DNA of 64,000 bases. It comes from Clusia tigrina (lineage: Eukaryota > Arthropoda > Insecta > Diptera > Clusiidae). The position numbers and the translations under genes were made by a program. Below, piece after piece: positions 10,201 to 21,105 of this stretch. The notes beneath the pieces were generated by a model, which had not been told where the DNA came from, made no database searches, and was given only the letters and a program-made list of their open reading frames with translations. The stretch spans positions 22,425,981 to 22,489,980 of the forward strand of contig OV050032.1 in NCBI GenBank assembly GCA_920105625.2, in the 5' to 3' direction. The number at the start of each line of letters is the position of its first letter. Positions within the stretch are counted from its first letter, which is position 1.

Positions 10201-12634
10201 TGCTTATGAGCCCTTTACTCCAACACCCCTTTAAAGGTTATGACTTTAGAACTAAAAACTGGGTCTTAATTTCGTTAGTTATATATATGTTTATATACAG
10301 TAACTGCCTTGATGATTTTGAACAAGATTCTATTTCCTCTTATCTGGGGACTTTACTCGTTCACTCTGTAGCATATAATTTCAGCCTCATATCTATTTTG
10401 TTTCTGCACATATCAACTCTGCAAAAAGTGGAGATTGGTCCCCGGAATTGCTGCTGTCAAAGACTTTATACACACGTCCATATAAGATTGCATATCACCT
10501 ATTTCTGTGTGATGCTTGCTCAATGACAGCATTGTCTTTGTCAATGTGGATAAGTTGTGGAGTAGATGACTCCAGCCAGAAGCTTGATTTATGCCAACTC
10601 GGCTAGCAACGGTCAGTGCCATATGGGGAGCACACTATAAAAGGATGCACATTTAAAATATTGCCAAGTCAAACAATTTCCTATGATACTAGGAACAGGG
10701 TGTGGATACACACATATATTAGAAATTTGGAAAATTGTTGTTCCGTCCTATGCTAGCATTGTGAACAATAAGCTATCTTCAGATACCAGAGGAATTCATC
10801 TACGCAAGTATCCCTAGTCCGTTTCCCCTTTATTTCGGAAATGATAGAAAACGATCTTATCGAAGTATTGCACAGTTCCCAATAGAAGCATAATTTCTTC
10901 TTCTAATATTTTTTTAGCCTTTGGCGCCCGTACTCAATCTCCCAAACACTTGCAGATACAATTAAGTTTTAAGGTATAATTATAATAATAATATATATAG
11001 TTTGTCATTGTGAAATCGAATTAGATGAAACTAAGTTCAGGAGGACGTGTCTGTACGCGGCATTTCGAACTAGTGCCAGCGTGCGCTTAGCAGAGACGAC
11101 TGGCGGAGGCTTATTATGCGGCATTGATTCACTAGCATTGTGATGAAACACGTTTCTACCCCACAGCCACAGATGCAAATAGTTTTAATGTTGAATTTCA
11201 GCAAGTTAGTAGCAGTGATCCTTCCAGATGCAAATCCGTGGATTAAACACTGCTATGAGCTTTTCTATTTCGCTTTGATATTATTTCTTTAAAGAACTCG
11301 AAAATCTTGAAGAATATTTCAAGGTATTTAGTGATATTCGATTCATTGCCTGCACGTGTCCCTAAAAATAAGCAATGCTTCATTATTCTTGTAGCGGTGC
11401 CAGTATGAATTCCGAAGCAATTTTTGTGGACAATTAGGTTATCTCTATGAACACTACTTGATTAGCTTCCAATCCACATATCAAATATGTTTACCTAGAT
11501 GCAAGGTTTGAAAACGATTTCCAGAGTTGCTTTAATTGTATGCTATCAAATGTAACAAGAAAGGCCTTAATGAAATATGAAATTAAATTTAAGTGAACTA
11601 TAAGTCTTTCGTGCAGAATTGAAAACAGCCGCGCCAGTTTTGTAACTCTCCCATGTTTACTATCCAATTAAATTGTTTTCTTGAAAATATTTTTCTAAAC
11701 CCGGAATTTGTTCATACTATCACTATGACCACTTTTTTATATAATTTCCCAGAGACACCAGAAAAAACGGACAATTCAGAAACAGGGCTGCAACTTTCTG
11801 ATAAGATTTGGCAAATTCTGATAATTCCAGCAACTATTTTAGTGATTTATATAGAAATCTGAGTAGCTACAAATGTGCCCATGTCTGCACAGATATTCAG
11901 AGGAACACATTTTATAGTCAACCGCAAAGTAAAGCAACTTTCAATATGTCGATAGACGCATTCGACTCACCAGTAGAGGAACAACGAAGTCGTTAATTTG
12001 ATTCACCGGTCGAAGAATAACGATGTCGATAATTCCATGCTCACTAGAAAGTTGGCAAATCTGGCGGTAAATGTTTGTTAACAATATTAAAATTTTTATA
12101 GGAAAGAAGTATTATTCTTTGCACAAAGCCATCTAAAATTCAGACTTGGCAGCTCAGGTTAAAGTACGAGTAGCTGTACAAATCGTGCACGCAAAGCAAA
12201 CTCGTTAAAAAAAGCGACTTTGCTAAGTTTTGCTGCATTCACATTTAGAGAGTCAAGCTGACAAATCGAACGCGACTAATGTTGTTTTTAATATGAAGCA
12301 ATGGAAATTTGTTGTTCGACAAGCCACTGACATTGATACTCCTGAAGGTAAATTGTAATATTATCCCTTATAAGCCCAAAAGAAAGAAAATATTTAAAGA
12401 ACTAAACTGAAGAAGTCATATATGACTTATGTTCCTACGGAAGCTGTCGAAGCTAAGCATTTTATTGAAAAGCATTTTGACTGATGAAATGTTTCAAATA
12501 CGAATCCATTTATTTTTTTGTGCTTTCTGCATGATTCAGACTCGTTACTTTAATATATACAAATACCTCCTTCAAAAATTTGTAGAATTTATAGTTCATA
12601 TGTTTAAACGATTCTCGACCTCCGGTTGAAATTT

Positions 12635-12704
12635 AATAAATTGGTTTTTGTAACGAGTTCAAGGTCAAGGTGGACCTTGAACTCGGTACAAAAACCAATT
12701 TATT
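12635..12704. repeat. 70-bp hairpin with 32-bp arms
   Basis: The left arm (12635-12666) and right arm (12673-12704) are reverse complements with one mismatch in 32 bases, around a 6-nt loop AAGGTG. Arms start AATAAATTGGTTTTTGTA and end GAGTTCAAGGTC. It is neither bounded by a visible target duplication nor next to a gene. It may be a fold-back element remnant or a hairpin RNA source. Confidence 0.85.
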
Positions 12705-13289
12705 TATATTTCATAATATTTTTTTTTTTTATTTTCTGTGTTCTTCAATTGATTTTTCATTATTTTTGCTCCTTTTTAATATAAATTGCTGGCTGTGATG
12801 CGTGTTGCCTTCAGTACACCAGTCCAATAATTTTAGTTCTTTGTTTGCCAGTCGCATATTATATCCTTTTTCCTTTTGTTTTAAAAATTGTTGTGCTGAA
12901 ACTGAGTCTAGAAGAGAATAAGTGAGAATAGGCTAGATTATAGATTCACAATTGTACATATGTGAGTGGACTGCTCTTATTACTAATCATATTTACAATT
13001 ATGCCCGGCTCAACACAGAAGATCTGCCACCTATTCTCTTGTGTTGTATGGAAATATGGCCAATCGAAGTAAAAACATAGCAGGGCTAATAAAAACATAT
13101 TGTTTCTTGATACCAACAGTAAAATCAGATTACATTTCATAGCAGACCTGGGCCAGTTTTTTTTGTGGAGTCGGCACCGAACTTATGTTATGAATATCAG
13201 TATAACGCATCAAACTAGTGTCAAACTACAGGGATAATTACTGGCAAATATACTAAAATAACACTATTAAAGTTTTCTAGTTATAAATT

Positions 13290-13480
13290 GAGTAATGAAC
13301 CCAGCTTAATAGTGTTATAAGCTTTATATTTTATAAAGCCTTAAGCCCTATAAGAAAGCACAACAAGACATTCAAAGCGTTCTTTATAACTTGGTGTGCA
13401 CAACTTTATAAGCGCTTATAAAGCGCCATGAGTGCTGTCATGGCGCTTTATAAGCGCTTATAAAAAGTTTTATACTTGTA
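13290..13480. repeat. TTATAA-rich dispersed repeat, copy 1, with a 27-bp palindrome
   Basis: 13329-13390 aligns by eye with 14216-14275 and 36463-36528: TTATAAAGC-CTTAAGC, a short gap, then GAAGCAC...CATTCAA.G.TTCTTAT. Inside the same stretch, 13405-13431 and 13438-13464 are perfect 27-bp inverted copies containing TTTATAAGCGCTTATAAAG, with loop GTGCTG. A miniature inverted-repeat element is possible, but outer ends and target duplications are not clear. Confidence 0.6.
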
Positions 13481-14099
13481 CTCGTATTTATTCGATCAAA
13501 CAAGTTAAACATTGTATTCGTTTATTAATATAGTTTCTATAAAGCTTGAAGGGGGCTCTGATGTTTATTCGCTTTGATTTATGACTTGACATCATTTTCA
13601 TTCACCGATCTAATTCATATAATTTTTCTAAAGATCAAAAGTGGTATTGAGAGTGAATACGTTTCATACAAATGATTCAATGGTGGGATGTGTACAGCTG
13701 GGGAGGACTTCAAGAATTCTTTAATACAGTACACAGTTTGAAAACAGAAGATAAATAAGGTAAATTTAAAGCTGAAAAACATTTATTAAATAAAACAGTA
13801 AAAGGTAAATGAAAAAAAAGTTACTAGGAGTGTAAATCAGTCAAAACAGAGTCAAAGAAGATTGAAAGGAAGTAATCACCTTTCCCTTTCACAAATCCTC
13901 TATCTCCCTTCTAATTCCAGGCTTATCTTACAATGGGCATCACGTCTGAGGGCTTGGAGAGTTCTTTTCAAGGCGGTTTTCCAGCTTAACCCAATTATAT
14001 TTTAATTATATTCTGAGTCAATCAAAATGTTTGTGTCATTTACAAACTCTATAAAGCAGTACAACATTATTATTGGAGCTCAACAATCTTCTACACTAT

Positions 14100-14300
14100 A
14101 GAATCTACAGAATTTAAGCAATAGTTTGGTTATGACGCTTTTATGAGCTGTATAAAATGCCACAATTTGCTTTAGAGAAACTCAATGGAAGCTTTATAAA
14201 TCCCTTTAATGTTTCTTATAAAGCTTCAAGCTTTGCAATGAAGCACTGTCAGCGCATTCAAGGTTCTTATGGAGATCGTGCGACCCCTCCCCTCAGAGGT
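14100..14300. repeat. TTATAA-rich dispersed repeat, copy 2
   Basis: GCTTTATAAATCCCTTTAAT followed by TTATAAAGCTTCAAGC, GAAGCACTG and CATTCAAGG matches copies at 13329 and 36463 in order and spacing. Non-coding. Confidence 0.6.
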
Positions 14301-14848
14301 AAGAGTAATTTATATACTTTTACACGTTTCATCTAGAGTTTAAGAGCACTTTCGTATTAAAAGCGTATTGGGGGTATAGAAAGTTAACGGCCCACATTCG
14401 CCTTAGCTACCGTAAAAGTATGTTACTCCAAAAAGTGCACGTGCAAACCGCACTGACCCACATACTTGTACATAAAAACAGTTCGCAAAATACATACGAG
14501 TATCATGTTACAGCTTCGATTTAAAAATCCACACAAAACGAATATCTAATTTATCTTATGTCTGCACGCCCACTTATCTGCTTCGAAATGTGTGCACTTA
14601 AAACAATGAGAGCTCCCTTCCTCTGCTGCGCTCTAACTCTTATCGGCTCTTTACGATTTTATTATGGCAAAAGGAGAAAGAAAACGTACGCGACAGCAAG
14701 CATTTAAAAAAAATATTTTCATAGGTCAGACATACCCAAACACTGAGCGAAAACATGATTAACATTTCTACCGACCATGTATAGCCAAGGATGAATGGAG
14801 TGCTGCATAGGATGCGAGTCGTGTTGAAAATACTTTGGGCAAGTTGAA

Positions 14849-14935
14849 CATCAGCATCGTCATCAGTATCAGCCACAGCCGCATCGCCATCATCATCTTC
14901 ATCATTATCATCAGCATCATCATCACCATAATCTT
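14849..14935. repeat. Imperfect (ATC)n tract
   Basis: Runs of CATCATCATC with substitutions over about 85 bp. The Asp-rich frame on the minus strand through it is a by-product. Confidence 0.8.
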
Positions 14936-15534
14936 TGGTATGGCAGCAAAACGATCTGAAAATAAAAAGACGACGAACGCATTCGAATTTCAAATGCGAA
15001 AAGTGAAACATTCAACAGCAACATATTCGGCAACCTTGTCCTTGGAATTTTCAGATTGGATACCAACCAGCATATCCATATCCCGTACAGACGCCGCCTT
15101 ACATCTCCTGGGTACGTATGTATGCATGTATATGTGTATGCGAATGTGTGGCGGTATGTAGGAGGATGTGTGTCTGTAGGAAAGAACATTTGCCGTTTGA
15201 CTTCGTTGCTCGGTGGCTTCGTTTCGGTGGTCATTCTTGTTTTTATTCGATGGGTGCCTATTATATGTGAATTTCTTCTGAAATTATGCTAAATCAACAT
15301 AAATATTTGTCAAAATAATGCGATTGCTTTAAATGGGCAAATATTTTTCCTGTATTAATTACAGATACATCATAAGATATGCCACATATACTTCTGTACG
15401 AGGATATTGCAATCATTTCCAATCACAAAGCCTGCCTGCCTGCCTACCCGTATGTGTGTGTTATAATTTCAACTTTTGTGTAATTTTTCTTCATTTTTGC
15501 AGAAAAGCTTTTTTTTCTTTTGTTTTATCTCTGA

Positions 15535-15625
15535 TTGCCATTGTTGTGGATGTTGTTGTTGTTTTTGTTGTGGTTGTTGCTGTTGTTGTGGTTGTTGCGA
15601 TTGTGGTTGTTGTCCTTATTCATAT
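15535..15625. repeat. Imperfect (GTT)n tract
   Basis: GTTGTTGTT and GTGGTTGTT repeats over about 85 bp, a typical fly trinucleotide tract with no gene context. Confidence 0.8.
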
Positions 15626-18600
15626 TTAAATTCACTTTAAAGCTGGCAAAGACAATAAATAATTAAATTATTAAAGAAAATATTGTTCGAATAAGCAAGG
15701 AACGAACGAACGGTGGAAGTGGAAAGACAACAACAATCATATTCGACCAGCTTCTCATATGCAGACGGCATTGTAATTGTATTTATTTATTTGTTTATTT
15801 TGCGTTTTTGTATGCCAAAAGTGAAAAATGAGAGAATGACCTGTCTGCCTGCTCGTCTATCTGCGGGTATGCGTAACCGTGTCTGTGTCTGTAGCTCCCA
15901 CTGTCGCGTGGTGTTGCTTTCAAAGATAACATTTTTATATTAATTTTAACGTATGTATGTGTGCTTTTTTCCGGATCTGCATTTTGCAATATGGAGGAAC
16001 GACAGGGCGCCGTATCCAAAGTGTGATCGCACGCGAAGCCCGCTTGATGTACGAGTATGTTAGCTTAATCATGCGTGACAGTGAAAGTGTTAGAGAGTGG
16101 ACTTGAGATTGAATTGTAACTATGTCACTTTTCATCAATCGGTGTTCAGTTAATTGTTGTTACACTCGTATTAACCATTTAGCAGGTTGGCAAAAGTAAA
16201 GCCTTTGGATAAGCACGAGTAAAATCTTAGCCTGGATTTGTCATAGCACAACCGACTGGAATCAAATTTTTGGAACAATCCAAGTTTACCTGGCGGTGGT
16301 AATACATCCAAATATTTGCAACAAACCAGTGGTACCCGGCGACAGCAATCTACCATCCAATTGTTTTTATATAAAACTTCTTCTCAAACTCGAAAATGTG
16401 ATCTGATCTGATGGGTTCATATTACAGAACGAATAATCACATCGTCGTAAACTTGGCAAGTTTATATTTTGATATGTGGACTGGAATATAAAAATAATTA
16501 ATCCGTTAAGGAACATCATATCCAAAGCTTGAATGGTCCCTGTTTAGTTCCACTTGAATATTGGAGTATTGACCAGAGATTATTCTACGTTATTGGGGTC
16601 TAATGGTGCCTGACCAAAGTAGTGTTGCCAATACTGTATTCAATACAATTCCTACCAAAAATTTAATGGATGTATGCCGTGCTAAGGATTTTGGCACTTC
16701 TGCAAAATAATGCAATCATACTTACCTATGGTGTTACACATCACTGATTAATGGACAGGGAGTGCCTGACAGCAGCTAGAATTTATATGACAGCTCTAAT
16801 GGAAATGCTGTAATCAGTTTTTATACATAACTTTCCTATGCCTAAATATTATTCTAACTGGGAAAGTTACAAATACACAACTGAAAAGGTCTTGAATCCC
16901 TTCCTGAACTGAGGTAATATCGAAAACCCTCAGGGCACAGTACATCCCAAACGCTATTTTAATCGAGTTCACACCTAATTGGGAAAAACTTTGTGTGCCC
17001 CTGCGATAACAATTCCACTAGATTTGAATCGAATTTTCTTTGCCTGATGTCTTTAAATGCAACTCAATGGTGTTGTTGAGAGAAGGAACGAATCCACCCG
17101 TAAATTGTTCTTTGTGGTTGTTTTCTTCAGATTTCGTGGGAATACATTTAGCGCAAACGAAGAATAATAAATAAAAACTTTCTTATAATATTAATATTCT
17201 TAATTGTTTTCTGGTTCTCACGCATTTATGGATAAAATCCAATTTTAATACAAAATTTGTATGAATGAAAAAATTAAAACCCCTACGCAGTTAAACAATT
17301 ATTTACATATTTAACAAACTATTTAAACTTTTTTATGTACATTTTTGTGGCTTAATTTAAGCTGCCGGTTAGATTGAAGGTACTTATGTGTACGTATAAT
17401 AAACTGGCCAAACATGCTACGTTGCAACAACAAACAAACATCGCAACCATCCTTGCCGCATCACAAAAACGTTAAAGTAAAGGATTAAGCTAATACGGCC
17501 GTCAATATACACAAATGCAAGCAAACACAGCAACAGCTCCTGTCTCGCTCGCACCCTCACTTGCCGCAGCAGTAGCGCTGCAAAAAACCTGTACAAACTA
17601 AACGTAGCAGGAAGGCGAATACAAAAAAAAAACTGTATAATAAATCCTAATATACAAGTACACAGCCCAACAGCCCAACAGCCCAGCAGCGCACGGTCAC
17701 ACTAACTCGGCCCGAAGTGCATGACGGAAGCAGGATAATAATGAAAGGGATTGGTTTGGATAGCATACACTGCTGTGCTGGAAATTTGAATGCCTAATGC
17801 CGTCCAATGAAAACACACGCCAACACAGCGGCGACCACGTGCATCAGTAGTGGTGAATATGTACTTCCTCCATTAAACTGACTTGTGGTTATACACATAC
17901 ATATGTACATACATATGTGTGCACTGGTAGGAGGCATATTTGGAGTGAGACGAGGAAATATTGTAATTTATGCAATTCATGCGCGCAACCAGGCACATTG
18001 AGGACTAAATGCAGTCAAAATAATTAACAATTAAGTGGGGAGAAGCAGCAGAACGCAATGCAGCAGGTATTCTACATATGTGTAGGAGTTTCAGTTCGTT
18101 CGTCCTCGTCATCGTTCTCAAACACACCATTGCCTGCCTTGCGTGTTTGTTAGAATTGCATGGTAATTGGTGCCTACCTATGCTGCATACATTAAACGAG
18201 AGACATAATTTTGTGTTATTATTGCTGTCGTTGTTGTTGTTTTCTCAGCACACACAACGTTTGGACTGTGTGTGGAAAGGCGGGAATCCTCAACAACAAA
18301 CCATTCACCATTCGAAATCATGAAAATCATGAATGGCGGCCAAGCAACAAATACAAATGCCAGCATTTACACATATACACGCACACGCAGTCGCAAGTAT
18401 GAATACTGACATACAAATTTAGTTCAAAAACTCGCAAGCCACGCACACATGCACATTCGCTATGGCATCGTGCATGCAGCAAAGATAGCTGTAGGTCTTC
18501 GCTTTCTGACTGATACAGCAGTGCTACAACACACACACATAAAAAAGCACTCCATTGCAAATAGAGCAAAATGCGAGAAACCAACCACGCTGCCATGGTG

Positions 18601-18950
18601 GATGGTGGAATTGCGTTAGTTATAAAAACAACAACACCACGGCTGGAGCAAGAGCAAGCACAATCCGGGCAATCCACACACTGCAACGCTCGCTCACGCA
18701 CACATTGGCACATATACATACAAACACAGCACACACACATCACACACGCTCAAAGTGCGGGTGCCTGCAACGGTGACCCGCACAGTACCAACGAGGACAG
18801 AGAAGACTAGTCTGCTACGCTCTCAGTGGCATTGACGCTGTAGCTATTGCAGCTTCTGCTGCGTCGCAGTCTTGGTCGCAGTCGCTGTAGCCGTCGAGAT
18901 TTCGTTGTATACATGTGTGACTCGAGGTGAATGTTATTTCAGATAGAGAT

Positions 18951-18992
18951 TCAGTATTCAGTATTTGACGTGTTACTATTTGAATCGGACGT
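18951..18992 (+). promoter_or_regulatory. croc: Predicted TATA-less Inr+DPE core promoter of croc
   Basis: Two initiator motifs TCAGTA/TCAGT overlap at 18951 and 18958. Taking the A at 18960 as +1, positions +28 to +33 (18987-18992) read GGACGT, a perfect match to the fly downstream promoter element RGWYVT at its required distance. No TATA box is seen about 30 bp upstream. This layout is known for many fly developmental regulators. The start site is a prediction and would give a leader of about 601 nt. Confidence 0.6.
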
Positions 18993-19560
18993 CTGGAACG
19001 GAGCTGTAGCTCGCTCCCGTGAAGTGCAGACGCTACAACCAAAGCAAAGCACCGTTAAGTGGAGAAATAACAACAAACAGTAGCCTAGGCAAAAACAAAC
19101 CGAAGGCTTGTTGTTTTTCTTATTTTTTGCGAATAAAATAAAATCACAAACGAAGGGAAGCTGTTGGGAGGTTTACTTAAAAAATAAAACCGAGTCAAAT
19201 TAAGTAAATATTTGCTAAGCAAACAAGAACTTGGCAATTGGCAGAGAGAGAGACTTACGAAAATAAATACATCGCCAGACGGCAGGCACGAGACCCACAG
19301 ACAACTTCCTTGACAGTGGCAAAAATAAGAAAAAACCAAATCAAATAAAAAATAAATTAGTGTGTCTCTGCCTATCTTCATATTTAGTCGCATGTGTTAA
19401 AATATTTGGTGATCTGTATTGAATATTAGTGGCACGCGTTAGTTTAATTTAAGTCCTATTTCGCACGCGAATAGTATCGACTCAGTAGCATCTAATTGCA
19501 AATTTATCGTGTCGTTATCGCACACAGCGCTCTTGAGTGCGTTCCGGCCCCGGCTACACC
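18960..19560 (+). other. croc: Predicted 5' untranslated leader of croc
   Basis: Runs from the predicted Inr to the ATG at 19561. The only upstream ATG I see is at 19392-19394, opening a two-codon ORF (ATG TGT TAA) about 160 nt before the main start. The leader is A-rich with several AAAATAA stretches. Bases before the main start are ACACC, giving an A at -3, a favourable fly initiation context. Confidence 0.5.
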
Positions 19561-21105
19561 ATGCATACGCTTTTCACCGATCAGAATTCATTTTCCCGTC
19601 ACTATGCGCAGACCGCCGGCTATCCCGGTGCAGCCACCGCCGGTGCCATGACTACCGCTGCAGCTCACTACGCCTACGATCAGTATTCACGCTACTCGTA
19701 TCCTGCGAGCGCCTACGGCCTCGGCGCGCCACATCAGAACAAGGAGATAGTGAAGCCGCCGTACTCGTACATTGCGCTAATTGCCATGGCCATACAGAAT
19801 GCAGCCGACAAAAAGGTGACGCTGAACGGCATTTACCAGTACATCATGGAGCGCTTTCCATACTATCGGGACAACAAACAAGGTTGGCAGAACTCAATCC
19901 GGCACAATCTCAGTCTGAACGAGTGCTTCGTGAAGGTGGCTCGCGATGACAAAAAGCCCGGCAAGGGCTCGTATTGGACATTGGATCCGGACAGTTACAA
20001 TATGTTTGATAACGGTTCGTTTTTGCGTCGTCGCCGTCGGTTCAAGAAGAAGGACGTGCTGCGTGAGAAAGAGGAAGCCATGAAGCGACAAGCCATGATG
20101 AACGAGAAATTAGCCGAAATCAAGCCGTTGAAGCTGATGACAAACGGCATACTCGATCCGAAGCATATGGCGCACGCACACTTCAAAAAGGAACCAATCA
20201 TGGAGCTGGGTTGTTTAGCGGGCAAGGATCCGCATGGCGGTTTGAGCTCGGCTATGTTGAATTCTTGCCACGACAGTTTGGCGCAAATGAATCACTTGAC
20301 TGGCTCAGTGGAACATGCTGGCTTTACAGTGGATTCATTGATGAATGTCTACAATCCGCGCATCCACCACAGCGCCTATTCGTATCATTTGAACGAGGAT
20401 AACCTCACGGTTGCCTCGACGCAGATGCATGCACATCATGCTGCCGCCGCACACCATGCCCATGCTCAGCTGAGACACCATCACGCGCACGTGCCCCATA
20501 CACACCCGCTTACGCCGAGCGGCCACGCGGGCGTGGGAGTGGGCGTGGGCGTGCAGTTGGGCGGCATTAACTCAGGCACAACCACAACAACTTCTTCTGG
20601 AGCCTCGCCTACTACGATCTCAACTCCACACGGACCTTCGCATGGCGGGTGGTACACACCGGAGACCCCGCCATCCGAACCCATTGGCAATGGCGGCACT
20701 CCCACCAATAACAACACCAACAACAACAACAACAACAACAGCTCAAACGTACACAACAACAATAATTCGGTGATCACAAGCAGCCCCTCGTCCGTCAGCG
20801 GTCACACCGTAGGCCACACTTCGCTTGGCTTCCGCGACATGATCTTCGAGCAGAACCAGTCTTGCCAAATGGACACTGGCAGTCCCAATGGCAGCATACA
20901 ATCTGCCAGTCCACCTGTAAATGCAAGCGCCAGTGCAGCGGCTGCATCCGCGGCTGCGGCAGCAGCTGTGATTAGCAGCCACCACCATCATCATCACCAT
21001 CATCTGAGCGGGAATCTCGGCAACTTGAGCAATCTCAGCAATCTGAGCCATTATCGTTCACATGTTGGACACTATCAGGATTACGGCATCAAATACGGCG
21101 TTTAA
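19561..21105 (+). CDS. croc: Crocodile, FoxC-class fork head transcription factor (514 aa, single exon)
   Basis: A nuclear DNA-binding regulator; in Drosophila croc is needed for embryonic head (clypeolabrum and pharynx) development. The start [20 protein letters not shown] matches the fly croc N-terminus as I know it, so the ATG at 19561 is chosen over earlier in-frame codons. The fork head domain spans about 63-165: [10 protein letters not shown] at 65, recognition helix [10 protein letters not shown] at 111-120, [10 protein letters not shown] around 135-143, and the basic wing-2 stretch RRRRRFKKK from 156. An EH1-like FTVDSLM (255-261) suggests Groucho binding. [14 protein letters not shown] (361-374) and [16 protein letters not shown] (421-436) are further conserved blocks. 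Low-complexity tracts are His/Ala (290-310), Gly-Val (323-331), Asn (383-402), Ala (458-469) and eight His (474-481). No intron is needed, as in Drosophila. Codon use is GC-richer than the surroundings. Confidence 0.97.
   Translation: MHTLFTDQNSFSRHYAQTAGYPGAATAGAMTTAAAHYAYDQYSRYSYPASAYGLGAPHQNKEIVKPPYSYIALIAMAIQNAADKKVTLNGIYQYIMERFPYYRDNKQGWQNSIRHNLSLNECFVKVARDDKKPGKGSYWTLDPDSYNMFDNGSFLRRRRRFKKKDVLREKEEAMKRQAMMNEKLAEIKPLKLMTNGILDPKHMAHAHFKKEPIMELGCLAGKDPHGGLSSAMLNSCHDSLAQMNHLTGSVEHAGFTVDSLMNVYNPRIHHSAYSYHLNEDNLTVASTQMHAHHAAAAHHAHAQLRHHHAHVPHTHPLTPSGHAGVGVGVGVQLGGINSGTTTTTSSGASPTTISTPHGPSHGGWYTPETPPSEPIGNGGTPTNNNTNNNNNNNSSNVHNNNNSVITSSPSSVSGHTVGHTSLGFRDMIFEQNQSCQMDTGSPNGSIQSASPPVNASASAAAASAAAAAAVISSHHHHHHHHLSGNLGNLSNLSNLSHYRSHVGHYQDYGIKYGV

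Noticed and set aside
18327..18743. 138-codon minus-strand Cys/Val-rich ORF
   Set aside because: Composition follows ACACAC/CAACA tracts; no domain.
19509..19949. 146-codon Arg/Ser-rich plus-strand ORF
   Set aside because: Out-of-frame shadow of the croc coding sequence.
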